From: CF-118 sp035689345
GTDB taxonomy: Bacteria; Chloroflexota; Dormibacteria; Dormibacterales; Dormibacteraceae
Direction of reading: 5' to 3'
Assembly: GCA_035689345.1 (NCBI GenBank)
Contig: DASSLR010000003.1
Span: 1 to 17,009 of the forward strand
DNA: 17,009 nt
A program made the translations under genes and the position numbers. Positions 1 to 5,720 of this stretch are shown here, piece by piece (within the stretch, counting starts at the first letter, position 1; each line of letters begins with the position of its first letter). The notes beneath the pieces are model-generated. The model worked only from the letters and a program-made list of their open reading frames with translations, was not told the origin of the DNA and ran no database searches.

Positions 1-221
1 GCGTGCGTGAGGTGGCAGTTCCAGCGCAGCCAGGCCTTGGCCGAGAGGCAGCCGTCGACTTCGAATGCCCTCGTCTTGTCCAGGCGATGCACCCGGCGCT
101 GGATCTCGGCGTCTATGGAGTTGCGGTGCCGGAAAAGCTCCCTCAGATCCTCCCTTACCGAGTCGGGAGAGGCCTCGGAAATGTCCTCGGCCCGAAGCCT
201 TTCGAGGGTGCATTCGGGCAC
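1..221 (-). CDS. DUF222 / 13E12-repeat family protein, N-terminal fragment
   Basis: This gene runs off the left edge; only the first 73 codons are present, read without a stop from a GTG at 219-221. The fragment starts MPECTLERL and ends in DGCLSAKAWLRWNCHLTH (residues 56-73). A helical stretch precedes it (FRHRNSIDAEIQRRVHRLDK, 30-49). The 'EVDGCLSAKAWLRWNCHLTH'-type block is typical of the DUF222 (13E12 repeat) domain, which in full-length members usually precedes a C-terminal HNH nuclease domain. The HNH part, if present, lies outside the window, so nuclease activity is inference. GTG is chosen because an in-frame TAG lies 36 nt upstream and the promoter puts the transcript start exactly on this codon. 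There is no Shine-Dalgarno sequence. The family is often multicopy in actinobacterial-type genomes. Confidence 0.72.
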   Translation of the reverse strand, partial: MPECTLERLRAEDISEASPDSVREDLRELFRHRNSIDAEIQRRVHRLDKTRAFEVDGCLSAKAWLRWNCHLTH

Positions 222-227
222 GCATTC

Positions 228-256
228 ATGGTACGAAAATTTGTTCGCAGTGTCAA
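228..256 (-). promoter_or_regulatory. Strong sigma70-type promoter of the DUF222 gene (leaderless)
   Basis: On the minus strand there is a perfect -35 TTGACA (251-256), a 17-bp spacer, and a -10 TACCAT (228-233; 4 of 6 to TATAAT). The bases upstream of the -35 (about 257-290) are AT-rich compared with the surroundings, as in an UP element. A start seven bases after the -10 falls on base 221, the G of the GTG start codon, which predicts a leaderless mRNA. Confidence 0.65.
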
Positions 257-313
257 GCTAAATTTACAAGCCAATTTCAACCCCGCCCCCCTAGAGCCCT
301 CCCAAGCCCCTTT

Positions 314-1372
314 TCACAGTCCGTCTTTCAATGCTTGGACGAGCCTCCCAATATCCCCCTCGTCGTTCCACCACCCGACCGAGGCCCGCAGCCACCCGCC
401 CGGCAGGTGCCGGATCACAACCCCCCGCGCGTACGCGGCCTTCACGACCTCGGCCGGCTCGCCCGGCACGCGAAACGAGACGAGCGTGCCCTGGCCGGCG
501 TCGGTCCGCACCTCGATGCCGGCACCGAGAAGCGCCTCGCGGCATCGCGCCACCATCTCCGCCGCGCGGGCGAAGCCCCACTCGGGCAGCTCGGCCACCG
601 CCGCCTGAAGACCGGCCACCAGCACGTGGCTCATATGGACGACCGCGAATCGCGTCGCGTCGGTGCGGACGGAGCCGAAGAAGTGACCCATTCGAGGCTT
701 CAGGCTGTCGGCATCGGCGACATAGAGCGCGCCCGTCGTTTCCGGGCCGCACAGCCACTTCTGGCCCGATACCGTGTACCAGTCCGCGACCGACGCATCG
801 ACCGGGATGGCCCCCACCGACTGCGCGCCGTCGACCAGCAGCGGCAGGCCCGTCACTCTCTTGATGTCCGCCAGCGGCAGGACATGCCCGTTCAGCCACA
901 GCACGTGCGATAGCGCGATGAGCTTCGTCGCCGGCGTGACCTCGGCGGTGATCACCTCGAGGGCGTCGCCGGCCGGATGCTCGGTCACGCGCGCCTTCTT
1001 GATCTTCGCGCCGGACGCTTCGAGCGGCGCCAGCAGGCCAGGGTGCTCGGCGTCCGTCGTAACGACCTCGTCGTCGGGACCGAGGCGCAGCCCTGTGACC
1101 ACGATGTTGCAGCCCTCGGTGGTGGACGTCGTGAGCAGCACCTTCTCGACCGGCACTTTGACGAGCGCGGCCAGGCGCTCGCGCAGAGCCAGCTCGTCGG
1201 CCTGGCCCGCCTCGAACGCCGCCATCGACCCGCGTCCATCCGTCAGCCCGTGTGACTGCGCGGCGGACATCGCCTCCGCGGTCCCGCGCGACAGCGGCCC
1301 AACCGACCCGGCGTTCAGATACGCGAATCGCTCGAGGACCGGAAACCGCGAGCGCGCCTCAGCAGTGCTGAT
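314..1372 (-). CDS. Class V aminotransferase / cysteine-desulfurase-like PLP enzyme
   Basis: This is a PLP-dependent fold-type I enzyme of the class V aminotransferase group (NifS/Csd, isopenicillin-epimerase-like); the substrate cannot be told from sequence. Counting from the ATG at 1268-1270, the visible motifs are TTSTTEG (47-53, phosphate binding), the His of DAEHPG (76), LLVDGAQS (144-151, Asp147 for the PLP pyridine nitrogen) and SGQKWLCGP (168-176, Lys171 for the Schiff base). The conserved N-terminus of this family (here FPVLERFAYLNAGSVGPLS) is encoded upstream of that ATG. In-frame reading continues back to a TGA inside marR with no ATG, GTG or TTG. I therefore extend to a possible ATC start at 1370-1372 (352 aa), which has AAGG nine bases upstream; the annotated start is uncertain and the safe minimum is 314-1270. 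It lies 11 nt after the marR stop, so the two are probably co-transcribed. Confidence 0.8.
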   Translation of the reverse strand: MSTAEARSRFPVLERFAYLNAGSVGPLSRGTAEAMSAAQSHGLTDGRGSMAAFEAGQADELALRERLAALVKVPVEKVLLTTSTTEGCNIVVTGLRLGPDDEVVTTDAEHPGLLAPLEASGAKIKKARVTEHPAGDALEVITAEVTPATKLIALSHVLWLNGHVLPLADIKRVTGLPLLVDGAQSVGAIPVDASVADWYTVSGQKWLCGPETTGALYVADADSLKPRMGHFFGSVRTDATRFAVVHMSHVLVAGLQAAVAELPEWGFARAAEMVARCREALLGAGIEVRTDAGQGTLVSFRVPGEPAEVVKAAYARGVVIRHLPGGWLRASVGWWNDEGDIGRLVQALKDGL

Positions 1373-1383
1373 GAGAGAGGCCC

Positions 1384-1842
1384 TTACGTGCGAGCGTGCT
1401 CGGGCGCGGCGCTGAGCAGGCTGTCCAGCACGCGCTGGAGCAAGCTGCGCAGGGTCTCACGCTCTGCCTGCGTGAAGCCGGCCAGCATCTCCTCGGCCAG
1501 GGCGGTTCGCGCCTTGTCCGCGCGCTCCCAAGCCGCCTTCCCGGCTCGGGTCACCTCGACCAGGTGCCGGCGCCGGTCGGCAGGATCGCGCCGCCGGACG
1601 ACGAACCCAGCTGTCTCGAGGTCGTTGAGGAGCAGGACCACGGCGTTCGCGTCCACCAGGAGGGCCGATTCGAGCTCCTGCTGGGTCACGTTCGGGTGGT
1701 CCTGGATGTAGGACAGGGCCAGGAACTGCTTCAGCCGCATGCCGAGGAGCTCCTCGGAAGCTCGCCGATTCATGGCCTTGGAGACCTGGTTCACCAGACT
1801 CATCAAGCCGGTCCTGGGGATGCTGCTCATCTCTCGATGCAT
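1384..1842 (-). CDS. MarR-family transcriptional regulator
   Basis: This is a winged-helix DNA-binding regulator of about 152 residues, the usual MarR length. N-terminal dimerisation helices precede a helix-turn-helix (about 52-80, with NVTQQELESALLVDANAVV) and a basic wing, RRRDPADRRRHLVEVT (83-98). A C-terminal helix pair follows. The frame stays open up to an ATG at 1890, but the extra 16 residues overlap promoter-like AT-rich DNA and do not look like MarR sequence. I prefer the ATG at 1840-1842; the one at 1828-1830 is also possible. The gene is divergent from the DHA2 efflux pump, the classic arrangement in which the regulator represses pump and self and is released by a ligand. The aminotransferase-like gene follows directly downstream. 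Target and ligand are inferred only from context. Confidence 0.88.
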   Translation of the reverse strand: MHREMSSIPRTGLMSLVNQVSKAMNRRASEELLGMRLKQFLALSYIQDHPNVTQQELESALLVDANAVVLLLNDLETAGFVVRRRDPADRRRHLVEVTRAGKAAWERADKARTALAEEMLAGFTQAERETLRSLLQRVLDSLLSAAPEHART

Positions 1843-1860
1843 GTTGATCGTACCACCAAC
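1843..1860. repeat. Imperfect 18-bp palindrome, possible MarR operator
   Basis: The sequence GTTGATCGTACCACCAAC is an imperfect palindrome centred on GTAC, with perfect GTTG/CAAC ends (14 of 18 positions self-complementary). It lies immediately upstream of the preferred marR start and downstream of a possible minus-strand -10 (AATAAT, 1865-1870). It is the right size and place for an autorepression site. No binding evidence is available. Confidence 0.35.
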
Positions 1861-1903
1861 TGTGATTATTCCCACATACCAGAAAATCATGCAATAAGGA
1901 CCC

Positions 1904-1939
1904 TAATGATCCCGTTATAATGATCGTCAAGTCAACGGG
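1904..1939 (+). promoter_or_regulatory. MFS pump promoter -10 with overlapping repeats
   Basis: A perfect TATAAT lies at 1916-1921 on the plus strand; no good -35 is seen at 16-18 bp, as expected for an activated or weak-core promoter. A direct repeat TAATGATC (1904-1911 and 1918-1925) overlaps the -10. A 6-bp inverted repeat, CCCGTT (1911-1916) with AACGGG (1934-1939), brackets it. These repeats are candidate sites for the neighbouring MarR protein. Confidence 0.5.
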
Positions 1940-1946
1940 GTTATTT

Positions 1947-1952
1947 GGGAGG
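1947..1952 (+). promoter_or_regulatory. Ribosome binding site of the MFS pump
   Basis: GGGAGG lies four bases before ATG 1957. It decides the start codon against the upstream in-frame TTG at 1945. Confidence 0.7.
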
Positions 1953-1956
1953 CGTT

Positions 1957-3429
1957 ATGAACAGCGGAACTCAGAACCAGGTCCGGCGATGGCTCGCCCT
2001 GATCGTCGTGTGCGTGGGCCAGCTGATGATCGTGCTCGACTCGACGATCGTGAACGTGGCCCTGCCCTCGATCCAGCGCGACCTGCACTTCACGCAGGCC
2101 GACCTGACCTGGGTCGTCAACGCATACCTGATCACCTACGGCAGCCTGCTGCTGCTGGCCGGCCGAGCCGGCGACCTCATCGGTCGCCGCAAGGTCTTCC
2201 TGGCCGGGGTGATCGTGTTCACGATGGCCTCCGGCCTGGACGGGCTGGCGCCCGATGCGGTCACCCTGATCGCGGCCCGGGCTCTGCAGGGAATCGGCGG
2301 CGCGATGTCGGCCGGGGTCATCATCGCCATCCTGGTCACGTCCTTCCCGCAACCTCGGGAGCGCGCCCAGGCCATGAGCCTCTTCACGCTCGTGATCGCC
2401 GGCGGAGGCTCGCTCGGCCTGCTCGCCGGAGGCGTGCTCACCCAGGCGATCAACTGGCACTGGATCTTCTTCATCAACGTGCCCATCGGCATCGCGACAT
2501 TTGCGTTCGGCTGGCGGCTCATCGAGGAGAACGCCGGGCTCGGACTGCGCCAGGGCGTCGACATCCTCGGGTCGGTGCTGGTGACAGCGGCGCTGATGGC
2601 CGCCGTCTACGCGATCGTCACCGCGTCTGCTGACGGGTGGGCCTCCGCGCAAACGGAAGGCATCGGCGGCGCCGCGATCACACTGCTCGTGATCTTCTTC
2701 GTGGTCGAAGCGAGCGTCCGCAACCCCATCCTGCCTTTGCGCATCCTGCGCGTTCGCAGCCTCACCGTCGCCAGCGTCGTGCGGGCGCTGCTGGCGACCG
2801 GCATGTTCTCGACCTTCTTCCTCGGGGCGCTCTACCTGCAGCACGTGCGCGGTTTCAGCGCGTTCGCTACGGGCCTCGCATTCCTGCCGGCCACTCTCGC
2901 GCTGGCCACGCTGTCGACCGGCATCACCGCAAGGCTGATGCGCAGCTTCGGCCCGCGGCGCCTGCTGATCCCAGGGCTGGTGACGATCACGTTCTCGCTC
3001 GCGCTGCAGGCCACAGCCGGCCAGGGCGGCGCCTACTTCCCAACGCTGTTCGGTTCGTACCTTCTGTTCGGTATAGGCGCGGGCATGTCTTTCATGCCGC
3101 TCCTCACGATCATCATGTCCGAGGTTCCCGCGGCCGACGCGGGAGTGGCGTCCGGCGTCGCCAACGTGACGATGCAGGTCGGCGCCGCGCTCGGCCTCGC
3201 CGCGCTGGGCACCGTTTCAGCGGATCGTGCCCGCGACCTCGTCGCGGCCGGCAGCAACCTGGCGGCCGCGCTGACGAGTGGCTACCAGCTCGGCTTCGCC
3301 TTGGCAGCGGCGTCCGTCGCGGCAGGCCTGGTCGTCGCCCTCATCGCGCTGCGACCGGCACCCCGCCCGCGCGTCGTGCCCGAGCACGCACCGGAGCCAG
3401 AACCCGAGCCTGTCGCCGAAGCCGCCTAA
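1957..3429 (+). CDS. DHA2-family (EmrB/QacA-type) MFS drug efflux transporter, 14 TM
   Basis: This is an inner-membrane drug/proton antiporter of the major facilitator superfamily, 490 residues, within the usual 14-TM DHA2 length. The DHA2 signature LDSTIVNVALP is at 27-37, loop motif A (GRAGDLIGRRK) at 69-79, motif B (RALQGIGGA) at 108-116, and the antiporter motif C region (GGGSLGLLAGGVL) at 149-161, followed by WIFFINVPIG. Hydrophobic segments continue to about residue 465. The tail is hydrophilic and rich in Pro-Glu (EPEPEPV), probably cytoplasmic. ATG 1957 is chosen because GGGAGG (1947-1952) sits 4 nt upstream; the in-frame TTG at 1945 would overlap that site. Divergence from marR suggests MarR-controlled expression. 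Substrates cannot be predicted. Confidence 0.93.
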   Translation: MNSGTQNQVRRWLALIVVCVGQLMIVLDSTIVNVALPSIQRDLHFTQADLTWVVNAYLITYGSLLLLAGRAGDLIGRRKVFLAGVIVFTMASGLDGLAPDAVTLIAARALQGIGGAMSAGVIIAILVTSFPQPRERAQAMSLFTLVIAGGGSLGLLAGGVLTQAINWHWIFFINVPIGIATFAFGWRLIEENAGLGLRQGVDILGSVLVTAALMAAVYAIVTASADGWASAQTEGIGGAAITLLVIFFVVEASVRNPILPLRILRVRSLTVASVVRALLATGMFSTFFLGALYLQHVRGFSAFATGLAFLPATLALATLSTGITARLMRSFGPRRLLIPGLVTITFSLALQATAGQGGAYFPTLFGSYLLFGIGAGMSFMPLLTIIMSEVPAADAGVASGVANVTMQVGAALGLAALGTVSADRARDLVAAGSNLAAALTSGYQLGFALAAASVAAGLVVALIALRPAPRPRVVPEHAPEPEPEPVAEAA

Positions 3430-3581
3430 CCACCCTGCCTGTTCGCCGCCTGTCGGTAAAAACGACACGGCGGCGACTCGGCCGTCGTGTGAAAGTTCCA
3501 GTGTCGGCACCAGGTCGTGCCGTCGAACATGCGGCACGTGCCGCACGTGACGCGAGGGTGTTCCACACGCGTCTTCTTCAT
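3426..3581 (-). CDS. Small four-cysteine protein (putative metal-binding), 51 aa
   Basis: A 51-residue ORF begins MKKTRVEHPRVTCGTCRMF. It has four cysteines, C13, C16, C25 and C39, in the pattern C-x2-C-x8-C-x13-C, together with several aromatic, His and Arg residues (WCRHWNFH, 24-31). That layout suggests a small zinc-ribbon-like or other metal-binding protein, but I do not recognise a named family. Support for coding: third codon positions are mostly G or C, as in neighbouring genes, and the Cys pattern is regular. It starts 29 nt after the DUF385 gene on the same strand. Its TAG stop overlaps the convergent pump's TAA by two bases (CTAA). No clear Shine-Dalgarno sequence is seen; a perfect hairpin lies in the 29-nt gap. 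Confidence 0.6.
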   Translation of the reverse strand: MKKTRVEHPRVTCGTCRMFDGTTWCRHWNFHTTAESPPCRFYRQAANRQGG

Positions 3582-3587
3582 GTGGTG

Positions 3588-3606
3588 CTCGGGCCGTTCG
3601 CCCGAG
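3588..3606. repeat. Perfect 7-bp hairpin between DUF385 gene and small Cys gene
   Basis: CTCGGGC (3588-3594) pairs perfectly with GCCCGAG (3600-3606) around a 5-nt loop. It fills most of the 29-nt gap and lies just upstream of the small gene's start. There is no U tract on either strand, so it is not a standard intrinsic terminator. It could be an mRNA-processing or translation-modulating structure. Confidence 0.5.
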
Positions 3607-3610
3607 AACG

Positions 3611-4045
3611 TCAGTGGCGCTTTGCTGATTTCTTGACCGGCTCCAGCGCCACCACCGGGATGGTGCGCGCCGTCAGCTTCTGCTGCGGCTCGAGATACTC
3701 GATCACTTTGGCGAGCTTCTCGCGCTCCTTGCCCTTGACCGTGCGGGCGCGCACCTCGACCTTTTCGGGACCGACCTCGATCGTCGCGTGCGGATCCGCC
3801 AGGAGATTGACGTACCACGACGGGTGCGCGGCGGCGCCGTTGGCGGAGGCGATCACGACGAAGACAGCGCCTGACTTGCGGTAACCGATGACCGCGGTGC
3901 GCGGCTCGCCGGTGCGCGCGCCCTTGGTGGTGATCAGCAGGACCTGCCGTCCCGCCATACGACCGCTCAGCTGGCCCTTGGTCGCGCGGAACTCTTCGAT
4001 GATCTGGCGGTTGAAGGCGTTCATGTCTGACGGAAGCTGAGCCAT
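3611..4045 (-). CDS. Deazaflavin (F420)-dependent nitroreductase-family protein (DUF385/Ddn-like)
   Basis: A 144-residue protein with the hallmarks of the DUF385/Ddn split-barrel family, members of which bind coenzyme F420 and catalyse hydride transfer. The visible signatures are ITTKGARTGEPRTAVIGY (38-55) and a HPSWYVNLLADP block (74-85) followed by HATIEVG. Length is typical. The C-terminus ends in a basic tail (VKKSAKRH). Start: ATG 4045 is preceded two bases earlier by the predicted transcription start, so it needs little or no leader; an ATG at 4024 is the alternative. The family implies, but does not prove, that the host makes F420. The substrate is unknown. It is followed 29 nt later by the small Cys protein gene. 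Confidence 0.87.
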   Translation of the reverse strand: MAQLPSDMNAFNRQIIEEFRATKGQLSGRMAGRQVLLITTKGARTGEPRTAVIGYRKSGAVFVVIASANGAAAHPSWYVNLLADPHATIEVGPEKVEVRARTVKGKEREKLAKVIEYLEPQQKLTARTIPVVALEPVKKSAKRH

Positions 4046-4053
4046 TTCCCGAC

Positions 4054-4059
4054 ATTAGA
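4054..4059 (-). promoter_or_regulatory. Candidate -10 box of the DUF385 gene
   Basis: TCTAAT (5 of 6 to TATAAT) on the minus strand predicts a transcript start about two bases before ATG 4045, that is, near-leaderless. No convincing -35 is visible, so this is tentative. Confidence 0.35.
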
Positions 4060-4143
4060 CCAACGTGGCAGGGGCGGGCGGGCTTTGCCCTCCGCGACTT
4101 TGTCTCCCCAGCAGCGCAATGTTGCCAGGCGGGAGGGAGAGCA

Positions 4144-4160
4144 GCGCAGCGAAGCTGCGC
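4144..4160. repeat. Second hairpin after purH, 7-bp stem
   Basis: GCGCAGC (4144-4150) pairs perfectly with GCTGCGC (4154-4160) over a GAA triloop on the plus strand. It directly abuts the larger hairpin at 4162-4189. Together they would form a compact structured 3' end for the pur transcript. Confidence 0.5.
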
Positions 4161-4161
4161 G

Positions 4162-4189
4162 ATGAGAGGGGACCTTGGTTCCCTCTCAT
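4162..4189. terminator. Large hairpin at the end of the pur operon
   Basis: ATGAGAGGG (4162-4170) and CCCTCTCAT (4181-4189) form a perfect 9-bp stem, extendable inward by A-U and C-G pairs after one mismatch. It lies 4 nt after the purH stop. On the plus strand it is followed by a U-rich stretch (TGTTTTAG). On the minus strand, the direction of pur transcription, the A-rich side comes first and no U tract follows. It may therefore act as a 3'-end stabiliser, factor-dependent stop or block to antisense reading rather than a textbook intrinsic terminator for pur. Confidence 0.5.
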
Positions 4190-4193
4190 TGTT

Positions 4194-5720
4194 TTAGTGT
4201 TTGAAGTGGCGGCGACCCGTCATGACCATCGCGATGCCGGCGGCGTCGGCGGCGGCCGTCACCTCGGGGTCCTTCAGCGACCCGCCCGGCTGGATCACCG
4301 CCGTCACGCCCGCGCGAATGCCCTCCTCGAGGCCGTCCGGGAAAGGGAAGAAGGCGTCCGACGCCATCACCGAACCCTGCGCGCGCGCGCCGGCGCGATG
4401 TGCGGCGATCTGCACCGCCTCGACGCGCGACATCTGTCCCGCGCCGACTCCGACGGCCGAACCGTCCTTGAACATCACTATCGCGTTCGACTTCACGTGC
4501 TTGACCGCGATCCACGCGAATCCGAGCTGCTCCCACTCGGCCTCGGTCGGCGGCCTCTTGGTCGCCACCGTGCACGTCCCGCGGTCGAAGCCTCCGCGGT
4601 CCCACGCCTGCACGAGGAATCCGCCGGACACCGAGCGCACGTCGTAGTCCAGCAGCACGTGCTTGGTCGGTTCGGCCGCGAGCACGATCATCGCGCGACG
4701 ACGCGCCAGCACCTCCAGCGCCTCGTCGAGCACCGAAGGCGCGATCACCACGTGCGTGACGATCTGCACGATCTGCTCGGCGGTCTCGCGGTCGAGAGGA
4801 CGGTTGACGGCGACGATCCCGCCAAACGCGCTCACGGTGTCGCACTCGTAAGCCATGCGATACGCGGCGCTGATGCTTTCAGCGACCGCGAGGCCACACG
4901 GATTCGTGTGCTTGATGATCGCCGCCGCGGGCATGCTGAAATCGCTCACGAGCTGGATTCCCGCCGCGGCGTCCTGGATGTTGTTGAAGCCAAGCTCCTT
5001 GCCTTGCAGCTGGCGCGCGCCGCCCATGCCACCGGGGTCGGGACCGTAGCGGTAGAAGGCGGCTGGCTGGTGCTCGTTCTCGCCGTACTTCAAGGGCTGC
5101 GCGAGGCGGCCCGCGAACGACATCTCGGTCGCGAACCCCGGCGACTCGGGACCGCGGAGATACGCGGCGATCCACGAGTCATACGCCGCGGTGTGGGCGT
5201 AGGCTTCCGCCGCGAGGCGCCGCCGCGCGGGCTGGTCGGGACCACCGGAATGGAGCTCGTCCAGGATCTCGGTGTATCGCTCGGGCCGCACGATCACGAC
5301 CACGGATTCGTGGTTCTTGGCGGCGGCGCGGATCATGGCGGGGCCGCCGACGTCGATCTGCTCGATCGCCTCCTCGAACGTCACGTCCGGCCTGGTCACC
5401 GTCTCGACGAACGGGTACAGGTTGCAGCAGAGGAGGTCGATCTCCTTGAGACCGTGGCGGTGAAGCGTCTCCATGTGCTCGGGACGATCGCGGAGCGCGA
5501 GGAGTCCCGCGTGCACGCCCGGGTGCAGCGTCTTGACGCGGCCGTCCATGATCTCGGGGAACCCCGTCAGCTCGGAGACCGGGTGCGCGTCGATGGCCGC
5601 GTCGGAAAGGGTCTGCAGCGTGCTGCCCGTGGCGAACAGCTCAAAGCCCAGGCGGCGAAGGCCGCGCGCGAAGCCTGCGAGCCCTGTCTTGTCGCTAACG
5701 GACAGGAGAGCTCTTGGCAT
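4194..5720 (-). CDS. purH: Bifunctional AICAR transformylase / IMP cyclohydrolase
   Basis: It catalyses the last two steps of de novo IMP synthesis: formylation of AICAR by 10-formyl-THF, then ring closure to IMP. The 508-residue length is typical. The N-terminal cyclohydrolase (MGS-like) domain shows LLSVSDKTGL (5-14), MDGRVKTLHP (58-67) and DVGGPAMIRAAAKN (123-136). The transformylase domain shows LKYGENEHQ (210-218), the catalytic Lys-His pair in IKHTNPCG (K270, H271), SAFGGIVAVNR, VKHVKSNAIV, SDAFFPFPDG and IQPGGSLKD. ATG 5720 is supported by GGAGGGG just upstream, inside purN, and by the conserved N-terminus. It overlaps purN by 26 nt and is the last gene of the operon; hairpins follow. 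Confidence 0.97.
   Translation of the reverse strand: MPRALLSVSDKTGLAGFARGLRRLGFELFATGSTLQTLSDAAIDAHPVSELTGFPEIMDGRVKTLHPGVHAGLLALRDRPEHMETLHRHGLKEIDLLCCNLYPFVETVTRPDVTFEEAIEQIDVGGPAMIRAAAKNHESVVVIVRPERYTEILDELHSGGPDQPARRRLAAEAYAHTAAYDSWIAAYLRGPESPGFATEMSFAGRLAQPLKYGENEHQPAAFYRYGPDPGGMGGARQLQGKELGFNNIQDAAAGIQLVSDFSMPAAAIIKHTNPCGLAVAESISAAYRMAYECDTVSAFGGIVAVNRPLDRETAEQIVQIVTHVVIAPSVLDEALEVLARRRAMIVLAAEPTKHVLLDYDVRSVSGGFLVQAWDRGGFDRGTCTVATKRPPTEAEWEQLGFAWIAVKHVKSNAIVMFKDGSAVGVGAGQMSRVEAVQIAAHRAGARAQGSVMASDAFFPFPDGLEEGIRAGVTAVIQPGGSLKDPEVTAAADAAGIAMVMTGRRHFKH

Larger units (their letters stand above)
4060..4193. other. Intergenic region after purH
   Basis: No gene is seen between the purH stop and the DUF385 promoter. 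The purH-proximal half is occupied by two perfect hairpins (4144-4160 and 4162-4189); the other half is GC-rich and featureless (GGGCGGGCGGGC run near 4071). Confidence 0.6.

Noticed and set aside
1843..1890. 16-residue N-terminal extension of MarR from ATG 1890
   Set aside because: It overlaps the AT-rich promoter region, has no Shine-Dalgarno sequence and the residues do not resemble the family; kept only as an alternative start.
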